Of a DNA stretch of 64,000 nucleotides, positions 32,637 to 40,347 are shown one piece after another. Each line of letters opens with the position of its first letter. Position 1 is the first letter of the stretch. The notes below the pieces were generated by a model. That model searched no databases. It had not been told where the DNA came from and saw nothing but the letters and a program-made list of their open reading frames with translations. The DNA comes from Rhizobium sp. BK313 (GTDB taxonomy: Bacteria > Pseudomonadota > Alphaproteobacteria > Rhizobiales > Rhizobiaceae). The translations under genes and the position numbers were made by a program. Location: contig NZ_JACHZQ010000005.1 in NCBI RefSeq assembly GCF_014193655.1, positions 186,001-250,000 on the forward strand. The letters run 5' to 3'.

Positions 32637-33227
32637 TTAAAGGCCGCCCTGCCAGGTCTTGATCGCTTCTACCGGCCAGACCAGCATGATGACGTTCAGC
32701 GTGAGATTATCGCGGATGATCCAGCCGGTGAGCAGCTCGAAGAAAATGGCGATCGCGATGGTCAGCATGACCGGCGCGCGCGACGCGAACAGGAAGCCGA
32801 CGACCATGAGCACCGCATCCATCGCGGAGTTGAGGATGCTGTCGCCGAAATAGTCGAGCGAGATCGTCGCCGTGCGATAGCGATTGATGATGATGGGTGA
32901 GTTCTCAAGCAGCTCCCAGCCGGATTCGATCAGCAGGGCGACGAACAGGCGCATCGAGAGCGGTTTGCGGCGCATGATCAGATGCGTCAGCCCGAAGAAC
33001 AGGAAGCCATGGATGATGTGCGACGGCGTATACCAGTCGGAGATATGCTGCGAATTGCCGCTGGAATTGACGACGGGTTCGAAGAGCTTGACATAGCCGC
33101 AAGTGCAGATAGGCACCCGCCCCATCATATACTCAGCGACGATCTGGACGACCAGAACCACCGTGCAGGCAATGAACCAGAAGCTTTGCGGGCGATAGCG
33201 ACTTTCGGCGTCTGCAAGCGCCGTCAT
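32637..33227 (-). CDS. DUF2585 / UPF0314 membrane protein
   Basis: A 196-residue protein with about five hydrophobic segments, beginning near residue 17. GRVPICTCGYVKLFEPVVNSSGNSQHISDWYTPSHIIHGFLFF is the hallmark of the UPF0314 family, present here in full with its paired cysteines (CTC). The function is unknown. Its start overlaps the stop of yciB by one base (TAATG), so it is the last gene of the dapF-mtaB-ftsY-yciB operon. Confidence 0.88.
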   Translation of the reverse strand: MTALADAESRYRPQSFWFIACTVVLVVQIVAEYMMGRVPICTCGYVKLFEPVVNSSGNSQHISDWYTPSHIIHGFLFFGLTHLIMRRKPLSMRLFVALLIESGWELLENSPIIINRYRTATISLDYFGDSILNSAMDAVLMVVGFLFASRAPVMLTIAIAIFFELLTGWIIRDNLTLNVIMLVWPVEAIKTWQGGL

Positions 33228-33943
33228 TATTCGGTTTCCGCCGGCGGATTGATCGTGTGCTTCATGATCAACGGCATCTGCGACAACGTGAAGATGATGG
33301 TAATCGGCATCGTGCCCCAGACCTTGAAGAGCACCCAGAGATTATCCGCGGCCTTGACATCGGGCAGGTAATACCAATTCGACCCGCGCCAGACGACTTC
33401 GTTGAGTACGGCGAGAAACAGGAAGAAAATGCCCCAGCGAAGGGTGAGCTTGCGCCAGCCCTCCGCATCGAGCTGAAAAGCCGCGTTGAAGACGTAACCA
33501 AGCAGCGATCTGCCGAAAGCAAGCCCGCCGAGCAGCACCACACCGAACAGGGCGTTGATGATGGTCGGCTTCATCTTGATGAAAGTCTCGTTCTGCAGAT
33601 AGATGCCGAGTGCGCCGAAGGTGACGACGACGATACCGGAGACGAAGGGCATCAACGGCAGATGGCCGAGCATGATCTTCGAGACGACGAGCGAGATCAC
33701 CGTCGCCGTCATGAACAACGCCGTTGCAACGAAGAGCGGACCGCCGAGCGCCGATAGTGCCGGAAAATGCTGCACCAGCCAGTCGCCTCGGAGATTGCCG
33801 AAGAAGAAGATCATCAGCGGCCCGAGTTCCAAAACCAGCTTCAACAGCGGATGATGCTTGTCGGCAGCACTCGGGGTTAGGTCACTGTCGCTGGTCGTCA
33901 TTGCTGGACTCTCATTGTCATCGAATTTGGTCTTGTCGTTCAT
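33227..33943 (-). CDS. yciB: Inner membrane-spanning protein YciB (septation protein A, IspZ)
   Basis: A 238-residue protein with about six membrane segments after a polar N-terminus of some 30 residues. The family core is KLVLELGPLMIFFFGN near the start, then FMKPTIINALFGVVLLGGLAFGRSLLGYVF and LTLRWGIFFLFLAVLNEVVWR, typical of the YciB/IspZ family involved in envelope synthesis and septation. Its ATG overlaps the ftsY stop (ATGA), and its stop overlaps the DUF2585 start. Confidence 0.92.
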   Translation of the reverse strand: MNDKTKFDDNESPAMTTSDSDLTPSAADKHHPLLKLVLELGPLMIFFFGNLRGDWLVQHFPALSALGGPLFVATALFMTATVISLVVSKIMLGHLPLMPFVSGIVVVTFGALGIYLQNETFIKMKPTIINALFGVVLLGGLAFGRSLLGYVFNAAFQLDAEGWRKLTLRWGIFFLFLAVLNEVVWRGSNWYYLPDVKAADNLWVLFKVWGTMPITIIFTLSQMPLIMKHTINPPAETE

Positions 33944-35412
33944 TGACTAATTCCGGCGATGGCCTGGGCAAAATCCTCAGCCTCGAACGGCTCGAGATCG
34001 TCTACACCTTCGCCGACGCCGATGAAATAGACCGGCAGCTTGTGCTTGGCGGAGATGGCGACCAGAATGCCGCCCCTCGCCGTTCCGTCGAGCTTGGTCA
34101 TGATCAGGCCGTTGACCCCTGCAACATTGCGGAAGATTTCCACCTGGTTCAGCGCATTCTGGCCGGTCGTCGCGTCCAGCGTCTGCAGGACGGTATGCGG
34201 CGCGTCCGGATCGAGCTTGCCGAGCACGCGGACGATCTTTTCCAGCTCCGCCATCAGCTCCGTTTTGTTCTGCAGCCGGCCGGCAGTGTCGATGATCAGC
34301 ACGTCGCTCTTGCTGGCCTTGGCCTGCTGGAACGCGTCGAAGGCGAGGCCGGCGGCATCGGCGCCGAGCTTGGTGCCGATGAATTCCGACTTGGTGCGGT
34401 CGGCCCAGATCTTCAGCTGCTCGATGGCCGCGGCGCGGAAGGTATCGCCGGCGGCGACCATGACCTTCAGACCCGCACCGGACAATTTCGCCGCCAGCTT
34501 GCCGATCGTCGTCGTCTTGCCCGTACCGTTGACGCCGACGATGAGGATGACATGCGGCTTGTGGCTGAGATCGAGCTGCAATGGCTTGGCGACCGGCCTC
34601 AGCACCTTGGCGATTTCTTGCGCCATGATCCGGCTGACATCCTCGCCTGTCACATCCTTGCCGTAGCGCTCCGAGGCCAGCGTATCGGTGACCCGCATCG
34701 CCGTCTCGACGCCAAGATCGGCCTGGATCAACAGATCCTCCAGATCCTGCAGCGTCTGATCGTCCAGCTTGCGCTTGGTGAAAAGCGCCGTGATCTGGCC
34801 GGTGAGCTGCGACGAGGTGCGCGCAAGACCGGCACGTAGGCGCTGGAACCAGGTCTGCCTTTGTTTTGGGGCTTCGGGGGCAGGCTCGGGGAGCTTGGAG
34901 GCGGTGGCGAAGCCTTTGGGGAGGATTGGGGGCGCCGCATCGTCGATCTTCGACGAAAGTTCCGAATCTGCCGAGCCTTCGTCACCCCCCTCTGTCCTGT
35001 CGGACATCTCCCCCACAAGGGGGGAGATCGTTTCGATCGCGGTATCCTTTGAGGACACATCAACCTCAGCATTCTGGGCTTGCTCAGGTTCGGCAAATTT
35101 ATTCTCGCTGACCGGCTTCCAAGCTGCTGACTCGGGCGAAACAGCTGTCTCTACGGACTCTTTGGCTTCTTGCTCGTGTTCATGCGGCGCAGCACTCTCC
35201 AAACGATCTCCCCCCTTGTGGGGGAGATGTCCCGAAGGGACAGAGGGGGGTTCCACAGGCTCGGCAAACTCGGACACCTCCGGAACCTCCGCAACAGGCG
35301 CTTCCAGCGGAGCAGCGGACTCCTCAACAGACCTAACCTCCTCCGGCGCCTGCTCTTCCACCGGCTTTTCGCGGCCGAAGGTGAAGACTTTTTTGATGAA
35401 ACTGAGCGCCAT
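33940..35412 (-). CDS. ftsY: Signal recognition particle receptor FtsY, with palindromic repeats inside the coding region
   Basis: A 490-residue SRP receptor GTPase that docks Ffh-ribosome complexes at the membrane. The last 300 or so residues are the NG domain: P-loop GVNGTGKTTT, DTFRAAAIEQL, DTAGRLQNK and TKLDGTARGG. The first 190 residues are an acidic, Pro/Glu-rich A region. Two copies of a palindromic repeat are translated in this region in opposite orientation, giving SGHLPHKGGDR (from 35201-35252) and ISPLVGEMSDRTEGG (from 34985-35033). Both keep the frame. The ATG at 35412 (MALSFIKKVF) is the usual start. Co-transcribed with mtaB upstream and yciB downstream. Confidence 0.94.
   Translation of the reverse strand: MALSFIKKVFTFGREKPVEEQAPEEVRSVEESAAPLEAPVAEVPEVSEFAEPVEPPSVPSGHLPHKGGDRLESAAPHEHEQEAKESVETAVSPESAAWKPVSENKFAEPEQAQNAEVDVSSKDTAIETISPLVGEMSDRTEGGDEGSADSELSSKIDDAAPPILPKGFATASKLPEPAPEAPKQRQTWFQRLRAGLARTSSQLTGQITALFTKRKLDDQTLQDLEDLLIQADLGVETAMRVTDTLASERYGKDVTGEDVSRIMAQEIAKVLRPVAKPLQLDLSHKPHVILIVGVNGTGKTTTIGKLAAKLSGAGLKVMVAAGDTFRAAAIEQLKIWADRTKSEFIGTKLGADAAGLAFDAFQQAKASKSDVLIIDTAGRLQNKTELMAELEKIVRVLGKLDPDAPHTVLQTLDATTGQNALNQVEIFRNVAGVNGLIMTKLDGTARGGILVAISAKHKLPVYFIGVGEGVDDLEPFEAEDFAQAIAGISQ
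34985..35033 (+). repeat. Palindromic repeat copy A, within ftsY
   Basis: A mosaic palindromic element of rhizobial type (CCCCCCTCTGTC ... ACATCTCCCCCACAAGG...GGAGATCG). Bases 35004-35033 are exactly complementary to 35201-35230 of copy B. On the ftsY strand it encodes ISPLVGEMSDRTEGG. Confidence 0.85.
35201..35252 (-). repeat. Palindromic repeat copy B, within ftsY, inverted to copy A
   Basis: The same element as copy A in inverted orientation, 167 bases away. The 30-base core is identical, the 12-base outer arm also matches, and only the middle differs (CCTTCGGG against CTGTCGG). On the ftsY strand it encodes SVPSGHLPHKGGDR. Confidence 0.85.
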
Positions 35413-35435
35413 GAAAATTCCGTGAGCGAGTAGGA

Positions 35436-36710
35436 TCAGGCCGCGTCGGCGGCCGCAAGTTGCATGTCGAGATGCTTGCCATTGTGGCCGGTGATCGCCA
35501 CCTGCACAAGGTCGCGCGGCCGAAGACCGGGCACTGCGACAAGCGTGAAGTTTTCCGTATGCGCCAGCCCGTTGTTCTCCACGAGCAGCCATTGCCGCGT
35601 GCCGACCATAGTGTCGAGATGGGACTGATGCAGCTTTTGTCCAGCCAGGCGCAGCCGTGCTGCTCGTTCCTTGATCACCGTCCGGTCGAGCTGCGGCATC
35701 CTCGCAGCCGGCGTGCCGGGACGCGGGCTGTATGGAAAGACATGCAGATGCGCGATGCCGGTCTCCTCCGCGAGGCTGACAGCGTTTTCGAACATCGCTT
35801 CCGTTTCGGTCGGAAAACCAGCGATCATATCGGCGCCAAAGCTCATCTCCGGCCGAAGACGACGAACGTCATCGATGAAACGAATGGCGTCGGCGCGTGA
35901 GTGCCGCCGTTTCATCCGCTTCAGGATCATGTCGTCGCCGTGTTGCAGCGACAGATGCAGATGCGGCATGAAGCGCGGCTCATCGGCGATCAGATCCATC
36001 AGATGCCCATCGGCCTCTATGCTGTCGATCGACGAGAGCCGCAACCGGCGGATCTCAGGGATCTGCTTCAGCAGCGTCTTCGCCAGAAGGCCGAGCGACG
36101 GCTGACCGGGCAGGTCGGCGCCGTAGCTGGTGGCATCGACGCCGGTCAACACGATCTCGCGGTAACCGCTTTCGACCAGATTGCGCGCCTGGCTCGCCAC
36201 CGCGCCCATCGGCACGGAGCGGGAATTGCCGCGGCCATAGGGGATAATGCAGAAGGTGCAGCGATGGTCGCAGCCGTTCTGTACCTGGATGAAGGCGCGC
36301 ACATGTCCATCGATATGCCTGATCATCTGCGGCGCGGTCGCGCGCACGCTCATGATATCATTTACGCGCATCTTCTCTTCGGCCGAGACGCCGAAATCCG
36401 GCAGCGAGCGATAGGAAGCGCTCGTCAGCTTCTCCTCGTTGCCGAGCACGGCGTCCACTTCGGCCATTTCGGCGAAAGCATGCTTTTCCGTCTGCGCGGC
36501 ACAGCCGGTGACGATTATGCGGGCATGCGGATTGTCGCGCCGCGCGCGGCGGATTGCCTGGCGCGCCTGGCGCACGGCCTCGCCGGTGACTGCACAGGTA
36601 TTGACCAGGATGGCATTGTTGAGCCCGGCTTTTTCTGCCTCGGCCCGCATCACTTCAGATTCATAGGTGTTGAGACGGCAGCCGAAGGTGATGACCTCGA
36701 CCCCGCTCAC
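35436..36710 (-). CDS. mtaB: tRNA (N6-threonylcarbamoyladenosine37) methylthiotransferase MtaB
   Basis: A 424-residue methylthiotransferase that converts t6A37 to ms2t6A in tRNA. It has the N-terminal UPF0004 domain with three cysteines (FGCRLN, NTCAVT, TGCAAQ), the radical SAM motif CDHRCTFCIIPYGRG, the catalytic body and a C-terminal TRAM-like segment. The GTG at 36710 overlaps the TGA of dapF (GTGA), which fixes the start through coupling; the longer frame upstream overlaps dapF and is not conserved. ftsY follows after 23 bases. Confidence 0.93.
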   Translation of the reverse strand: MSGVEVITFGCRLNTYESEVMRAEAEKAGLNNAILVNTCAVTGEAVRQARQAIRRARRDNPHARIIVTGCAAQTEKHAFAEMAEVDAVLGNEEKLTSASYRSLPDFGVSAEEKMRVNDIMSVRATAPQMIRHIDGHVRAFIQVQNGCDHRCTFCIIPYGRGNSRSVPMGAVASQARNLVESGYREIVLTGVDATSYGADLPGQPSLGLLAKTLLKQIPEIRRLRLSSIDSIEADGHLMDLIADEPRFMPHLHLSLQHGDDMILKRMKRRHSRADAIRFIDDVRRLRPEMSFGADMIAGFPTETEAMFENAVSLAEETGIAHLHVFPYSPRPGTPAARMPQLDRTVIKERAARLRLAGQKLHQSHLDTMVGTRQWLLVENNGLAHTENFTLVAVPGLRPRDLVQVAITGHNGKHLDMQLAAADAA

Positions 36711-37612
36711 CGCGCCTGAGCCCCCTGCTCCTGATCGCGCGTCCAATGACCCGTCGTGGGATCGACTACACCGGACCACTCCCATTCCGCTGGACCTTTC
36801 ATGACGACGTGATCGTCGCTCTCCCGCCATTCGATAGTGAGTTGGCTCGGTGCCGGGGCGGAGGCGACGTCGATCGTCACCTTACGGCCGGTGCGGCCGG
36901 TGCGCGCCGCGCTGACGGCGGCCGAACAGGCGGCCGAACCGCAGGCAAGCGTCAGCCCCGCGCCGCGCTCCCAGGTGCGCGTGCGCACCGTAGTCGGCGA
37001 AAGCACCTGCGCCAATGTGATATTGGCGCGCTCGGGAAACATCGGATGATTTTCGAGCAGCGGCCCGAAGCGGGCGAGATCGTAGGACATCGGGTCCTTG
37101 TCGACCCAGAAGATCGCATGCGGATTGCCCATCGACATGGCCGAGGGCGAATGCAAGACGGGGTTGTCGATCGGCCCGATCTGCAGCTCGATGCGGCGCG
37201 TATCGGCGAATTCCTCGGCGAGCGGAATCTTGTCCCACGCGAAAACCGGCTTGCCCATGTCGACCGAAATCGTACCGTCCTCGTGCTCGACCGCATTCAG
37301 AATGCCGGCAACGGTCTGGAACGTGAACATCTTCTTGCCGGTCTCGGCCGCAAGCGCCTGCACCACGCAGCGCGTGCCGTTGCCGCAGGCCTGCGCCTTG
37401 GTGCCATCGGAATTGAGAATATCGATCCAGGCGTCGGTGCCTTGAGCCTTCGGATCGTGGATCGCCATGATCTGGTCGAACTGGGTGGCCGCATCGGCAT
37501 TCAGCGCTATCGCCGCCGCCGCCGTCACCACGTCTTTCCGGCCGCGCATGTCGACAACCAGGATCTTGTTGCCAAGCCCGTTCATCCTTGCGAATTCGAC
37601 CGTGTTGCTCAT
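36707..37612 (-). CDS. dapF: Diaminopimelate epimerase
   Basis: A 301-residue PLP-independent epimerase that converts LL- to meso-diaminopimelate for lysine and peptidoglycan synthesis. The two catalytic cysteines are in ACGNGTRC (Cys76) and LACGSAAC (Cys224). MNGLGNKILVVD at the N-terminus is also typical. First gene of the operon dapF-mtaB-ftsY-yciB-DUF2585. Confidence 0.95.
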   Translation of the reverse strand: MSNTVEFARMNGLGNKILVVDMRGRKDVVTAAAAIALNADAATQFDQIMAIHDPKAQGTDAWIDILNSDGTKAQACGNGTRCVVQALAAETGKKMFTFQTVAGILNAVEHEDGTISVDMGKPVFAWDKIPLAEEFADTRRIELQIGPIDNPVLHSPSAMSMGNPHAIFWVDKDPMSYDLARFGPLLENHPMFPERANITLAQVLSPTTVRTRTWERGAGLTLACGSAACSAAVSAARTGRTGRKVTIDVASAPAPSQLTIEWRESDDHVVMKGPAEWEWSGVVDPTTGHWTRDQEQGAQAR

Positions 37613-37960
37613 GATGGTATGTCCGTCAGTGTTTTCGAGCTGTATATGGCGGAATTGCGGGGGAATTACCAGTGGGTAAGCGCCCTCTCCTCGGGGTAGA
37701 GGGGTGGGCGAGCCGCCGCCGATACATTGTTACGTCGGCATTTACTGTAACGTACTTGGTTTCTCGACCCCCGCGCGCAAGACTTCATCAACTGAATCAG
37801 CATGAATCACCAGGCAAAGACGAGGAGGCCAACTGGTTGCCCGCTCCCAATGGGCCGTTCTTCGCTGCCATGCGCCTCTACTGGCCAAAACAAGAGGCAC
37901 TTGAAGGCAAAGGAAAGCACCGCCGCTGAAACACGGAGCTGACACCGGGAGGAGAACGAG
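37613..37960. other. Intergenic stretch between dapF and the DUF1254 gene
   Basis: This 348-base divergent gap must hold the promoters of both genes. I see no credible gene. A GTTAC/GTAAC pair around 37728-37753 is weak. GGGAGGAG just before 37961 is the ribosome binding site of the DUF1254 gene. Confidence 0.5.
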
Positions 37961-38992
37961 ATGACCAACAAGCTTTTGACCGCGACCGCCTTTCTGGCCC
38001 TGGCCGCCATCAGCCATGCGGCGGCCCAATCCGCGAAGGGTGATACCATTCCCGTGACGCCCGACAATTTCACCCGCGCCGAATCCGATCTCTACTTCGG
38101 GAACATCGTGAAGGACGATGGTTTCGGAAAATTCAAACATCACCGCGAACTCAGCTCGATCGACCACCAGCTTGTCATCCGTACAAACCGCGACACGCTC
38201 TACTCGGCTGGGGTCTTCGATCTCGACGCGGGACCCGTGACGATCACGCTCCCCGATGCGGGCAAGCGTTTCATGTCCATGCAGGTGATCGACGAAGACC
38301 AATACACGGCGGAGGTCATCTATGGGTCGGGCAGTTACACCTTTTCGAAGGAAAAAATCGGAACTCGCTATGTGCTCGTGGGTGTGCGAACCTTAGTCGA
38401 TCCGCAAGACGCCGATGATGTGAAGAAGGTGCATGACCTGCAGGATGCCATCAAGGTGGAACAGAAGGCGCCTGGAAGTTTCGATATCCCGAAATGGGAT
38501 CAGGCAAGTCAGTCGAAGGTAAGGGCCGCTTTGCTCGAGCTCGCCTCGACACTCCCGGATACCAACCGCATGTTCGGCAGGAAAAATGAGGTCGATCCTG
38601 TTCGTCGTCTGATCGGCTCGGCGTCGGCCTGGGGCGGAAACCCGCAGAAGGATGCGATATATCTCAATATCACTCCGCAAAAGAACGACGGCAAGACAGT
38701 CTACAAGCTCGCCGTCGAGGATGTGCCGGTGGATGGGTTCTGGTCGATCAGCGTCTATAATGCCAAAGGCTACTACGAGCCGAACAAGCTGAATGCCTAC
38801 ACATTGAACAACGTCACCGCCAAACATGACGATGACGGAACGGTGCATGTCCAGTTCGGCGACTGCAATGGAAAGGTATCCAACTGCCTGCCTATAACGA
38901 AAGGGTGGAATTACATGGTGCGCCTCTACCGACCCCGCGCCAATATTCTCGATGGAACATGGACGTTCCCGCAGGCGATGCCGGAGGGATAG
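37961..38992 (+). CDS. DUF1254 / DUF1214 secreted protein
   Basis: A 343-residue protein with a Sec signal peptide (about 1-22, TNKLLTATAFLALAAISHA then AQS). The N-terminal part (NFTRAESDLYFGNIVKDDGFGKFKHHRELSSIDHQLVIRTNRDTLYSAGVFD, spread over about 33-85) fits DUF1254, and the C-terminal part (VDGFWSISVYNAKGYYEPN ... MVRLYRPR) fits DUF1214. Such proteins are periplasmic and widespread; function is unknown. A strong GGGAGGAG sequence precedes the ATG. Monocistronic and convergent with the MBL gene. Confidence 0.85.
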   Translation: MTNKLLTATAFLALAAISHAAAQSAKGDTIPVTPDNFTRAESDLYFGNIVKDDGFGKFKHHRELSSIDHQLVIRTNRDTLYSAGVFDLDAGPVTITLPDAGKRFMSMQVIDEDQYTAEVIYGSGSYTFSKEKIGTRYVLVGVRTLVDPQDADDVKKVHDLQDAIKVEQKAPGSFDIPKWDQASQSKVRAALLELASTLPDTNRMFGRKNEVDPVRRLIGSASAWGGNPQKDAIYLNITPQKNDGKTVYKLAVEDVPVDGFWSISVYNAKGYYEPNKLNAYTLNNVTAKHDDDGTVHVQFGDCNGKVSNCLPITKGWNYMVRLYRPRANILDGTWTFPQAMPEG

Positions 38993-39021
38993 CCTCCCCT
39001 CATAACCAGACTTGCCGGCGC

Positions 39022-40041
39022 TCAGACAACAGGTACGTCGAAGACTTCCCCTGCCCGCAGCGGCCTGAAGCGATCCGGCTCCACCCCGTGCTCCCTAAGC
39101 GCCGCATCCAGCGCCTTGACCGGCGCATCGATCGCCTCGTCCGTGAGCTGAAAGGTCGCGAAATGGTGGCCGGCGACGTGAGCCGCGTTGCAGAGTTTCA
39201 TGCCGTGAACCGCCTCCGCCGGATTCTGGTGTTGGCCTTTCATGAACCAGCGCGGTTCGTAGGCGCCGAAAGGCAGGATGGCGAGGCGGAAGCCGCCATG
39301 CTTTTGCCGCGCCGCCTCATAGTTGACGCCGCGATGAAAGCCGGTGTCACCGATATGGTAGATCTTGCCGGCGGGAGTCGTGATGACGAAGGCGGCCCAG
39401 AGCGCCATGCGGCGATCGCCGGCGCCGCGCGCCGACCAGTGATGACATGGCTCGGCGTCGACGGTCACCTTGTCCGTGATCGCGATGCGATCGCCCCAAT
39501 CCATCGTCGTGATCCGGGCATCGGATACTGTGCGGCGGATAATGGCGTCGTTACCGAGCGGCGTAAGGATTTTCGGCGCGTGCGTCTCGTGCAGCCGTTT
39601 CAGCGTCGCGATATCGAGATGGTCGTAGTGATTGTGCGAGACTAGCACGAGATCGACCGGCGGCAGGTCCTCGAACCGGATGCCGGGCTGAACCGCCCGT
39701 TTCGGGCCGATGAAGGTGAACGGGCTGACACGCTCCGACCACACCGGATCAGTCAATATGTTGAGGCCCGCCACCTGGATCAGCATCGAGGCATGGCCGA
39801 CCATGGTCACCCGCAACGCGTCGCCGAAAACGTGCCTGTCGGGCCTGGCCGGCGGAAACAGGCTGACGACCGGATTCGGCCAGCGCGTCCGCCCGCCCCC
39901 AAGTTTCCATCTCAGCAGGTCCCCGAACCCACCGGGTTCCACGCCGCCTGGATTGAAGAAGCGTAGCCCGTCGAAGTGATCGGAGATTGGGCCTTGATAG
40001 TAGGGGTTCGATGTCTTCCGGGAGCCGGATGTATCTGTCAT
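39022..40041 (-). CDS. MBL-fold metallohydrolase (NAPE-PLD / UlaG-like)
   Basis: A 339-residue metallo-beta-lactamase fold enzyme. The zinc motif SHNHYDHLD is at 135-143, with further ligands in AEPCHHWSARG and IGDTGFHRG, and the downstream FGAYEPRWFMKGQHQNPAEAVHGM segment typical of the NAPE-PLD-like group (ComEC/RomA-type). VTMVGHASMLIQV and LTDPVWSERVSPF precede the motif. No signal peptide. The substrate may be a phospholipid or other phosphodiester, but that is family-based inference. Confidence 0.88.
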   Translation of the reverse strand: MTDTSGSRKTSNPYYQGPISDHFDGLRFFNPGGVEPGGFGDLLRWKLGGGRTRWPNPVVSLFPPARPDRHVFGDALRVTMVGHASMLIQVAGLNILTDPVWSERVSPFTFIGPKRAVQPGIRFEDLPPVDLVLVSHNHYDHLDIATLKRLHETHAPKILTPLGNDAIIRRTVSDARITTMDWGDRIAITDKVTVDAEPCHHWSARGAGDRRMALWAAFVITTPAGKIYHIGDTGFHRGVNYEAARQKHGGFRLAILPFGAYEPRWFMKGQHQNPAEAVHGMKLCNAAHVAGHHFATFQLTDEAIDAPVKALDAALREHGVEPDRFRPLRAGEVFDVPVV

Positions 40042-40118
40042 GAATGCGCCGATGGATTTTCTGTCGGCTCAGATGTGAGCCAAACATCAAGCTTTTGAAA
40101 GCCTTTCCACCCTCTCGG

Positions 40119-40262
40119 CTTGACTTTCCCACTCGTTTCCTGTTTATCCCCGCCATCTGCGACGAGCACAAGCCTCCGAGCCACCGACCGGGACCCGTCA
40201 AGGTATAAAGAGATCCCGGAGGTCAACACCCGACAGCGCGATGCGCCCTCGGGTGCTTTTTG
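40119..40262 (+). ncRNA. Candidate small RNA or ffh leader attenuator
   Basis: A sigma-70-like promoter CTTGAC (40119-40124), 17-base spacer, GTTTAT (40142-40147) is followed about 75 bases later by a strong terminator: CACCCGA (40227-40233) pairs with TCGGGTG (40249-40255), with an inner GCGC/GCGC stem and a CTTTTT tail. In between, two pairings compete: CCTCCG (40173-40178) with CGGAGG (40217-40222), or CCGGGA (40188-40193) with TCCCGG (40214-40219). The RNA of about 110 bases would end 86 bases before the ffh start. It could be a free sRNA or a conditional leader of ffh. I know no family to which it belongs. Confidence 0.5.
40227..40260 (+). terminator. Strong intrinsic terminator upstream of ffh
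   Basis: A 7-bp outer stem (40227-40233 with 40249-40255) and a 4-bp inner stem (40236-40239 with 40243-40246) are followed by CTTTTT. It lies on the ffh strand in front of ffh and behind no gene on that strand, so it needs an upstream transcript to act on. Confidence 0.75.
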
Positions 40263-40347
40263 GCTTTGCGTCTTGTTTTCGTCATGGAAAAGCACGACGT
40301 TTTGGGCCTTACGAAACCAGCCCGAAACGTTACCCAAGGAAGAACCG

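Noticed and set aside
40042..40347. 4.5S RNA (ffs) gene next to ffh
   Set aside because: I looked for the GGTCAGG...GGAAGCAGCC loop of SRP RNA and did not find it; the structured RNA there is something else.
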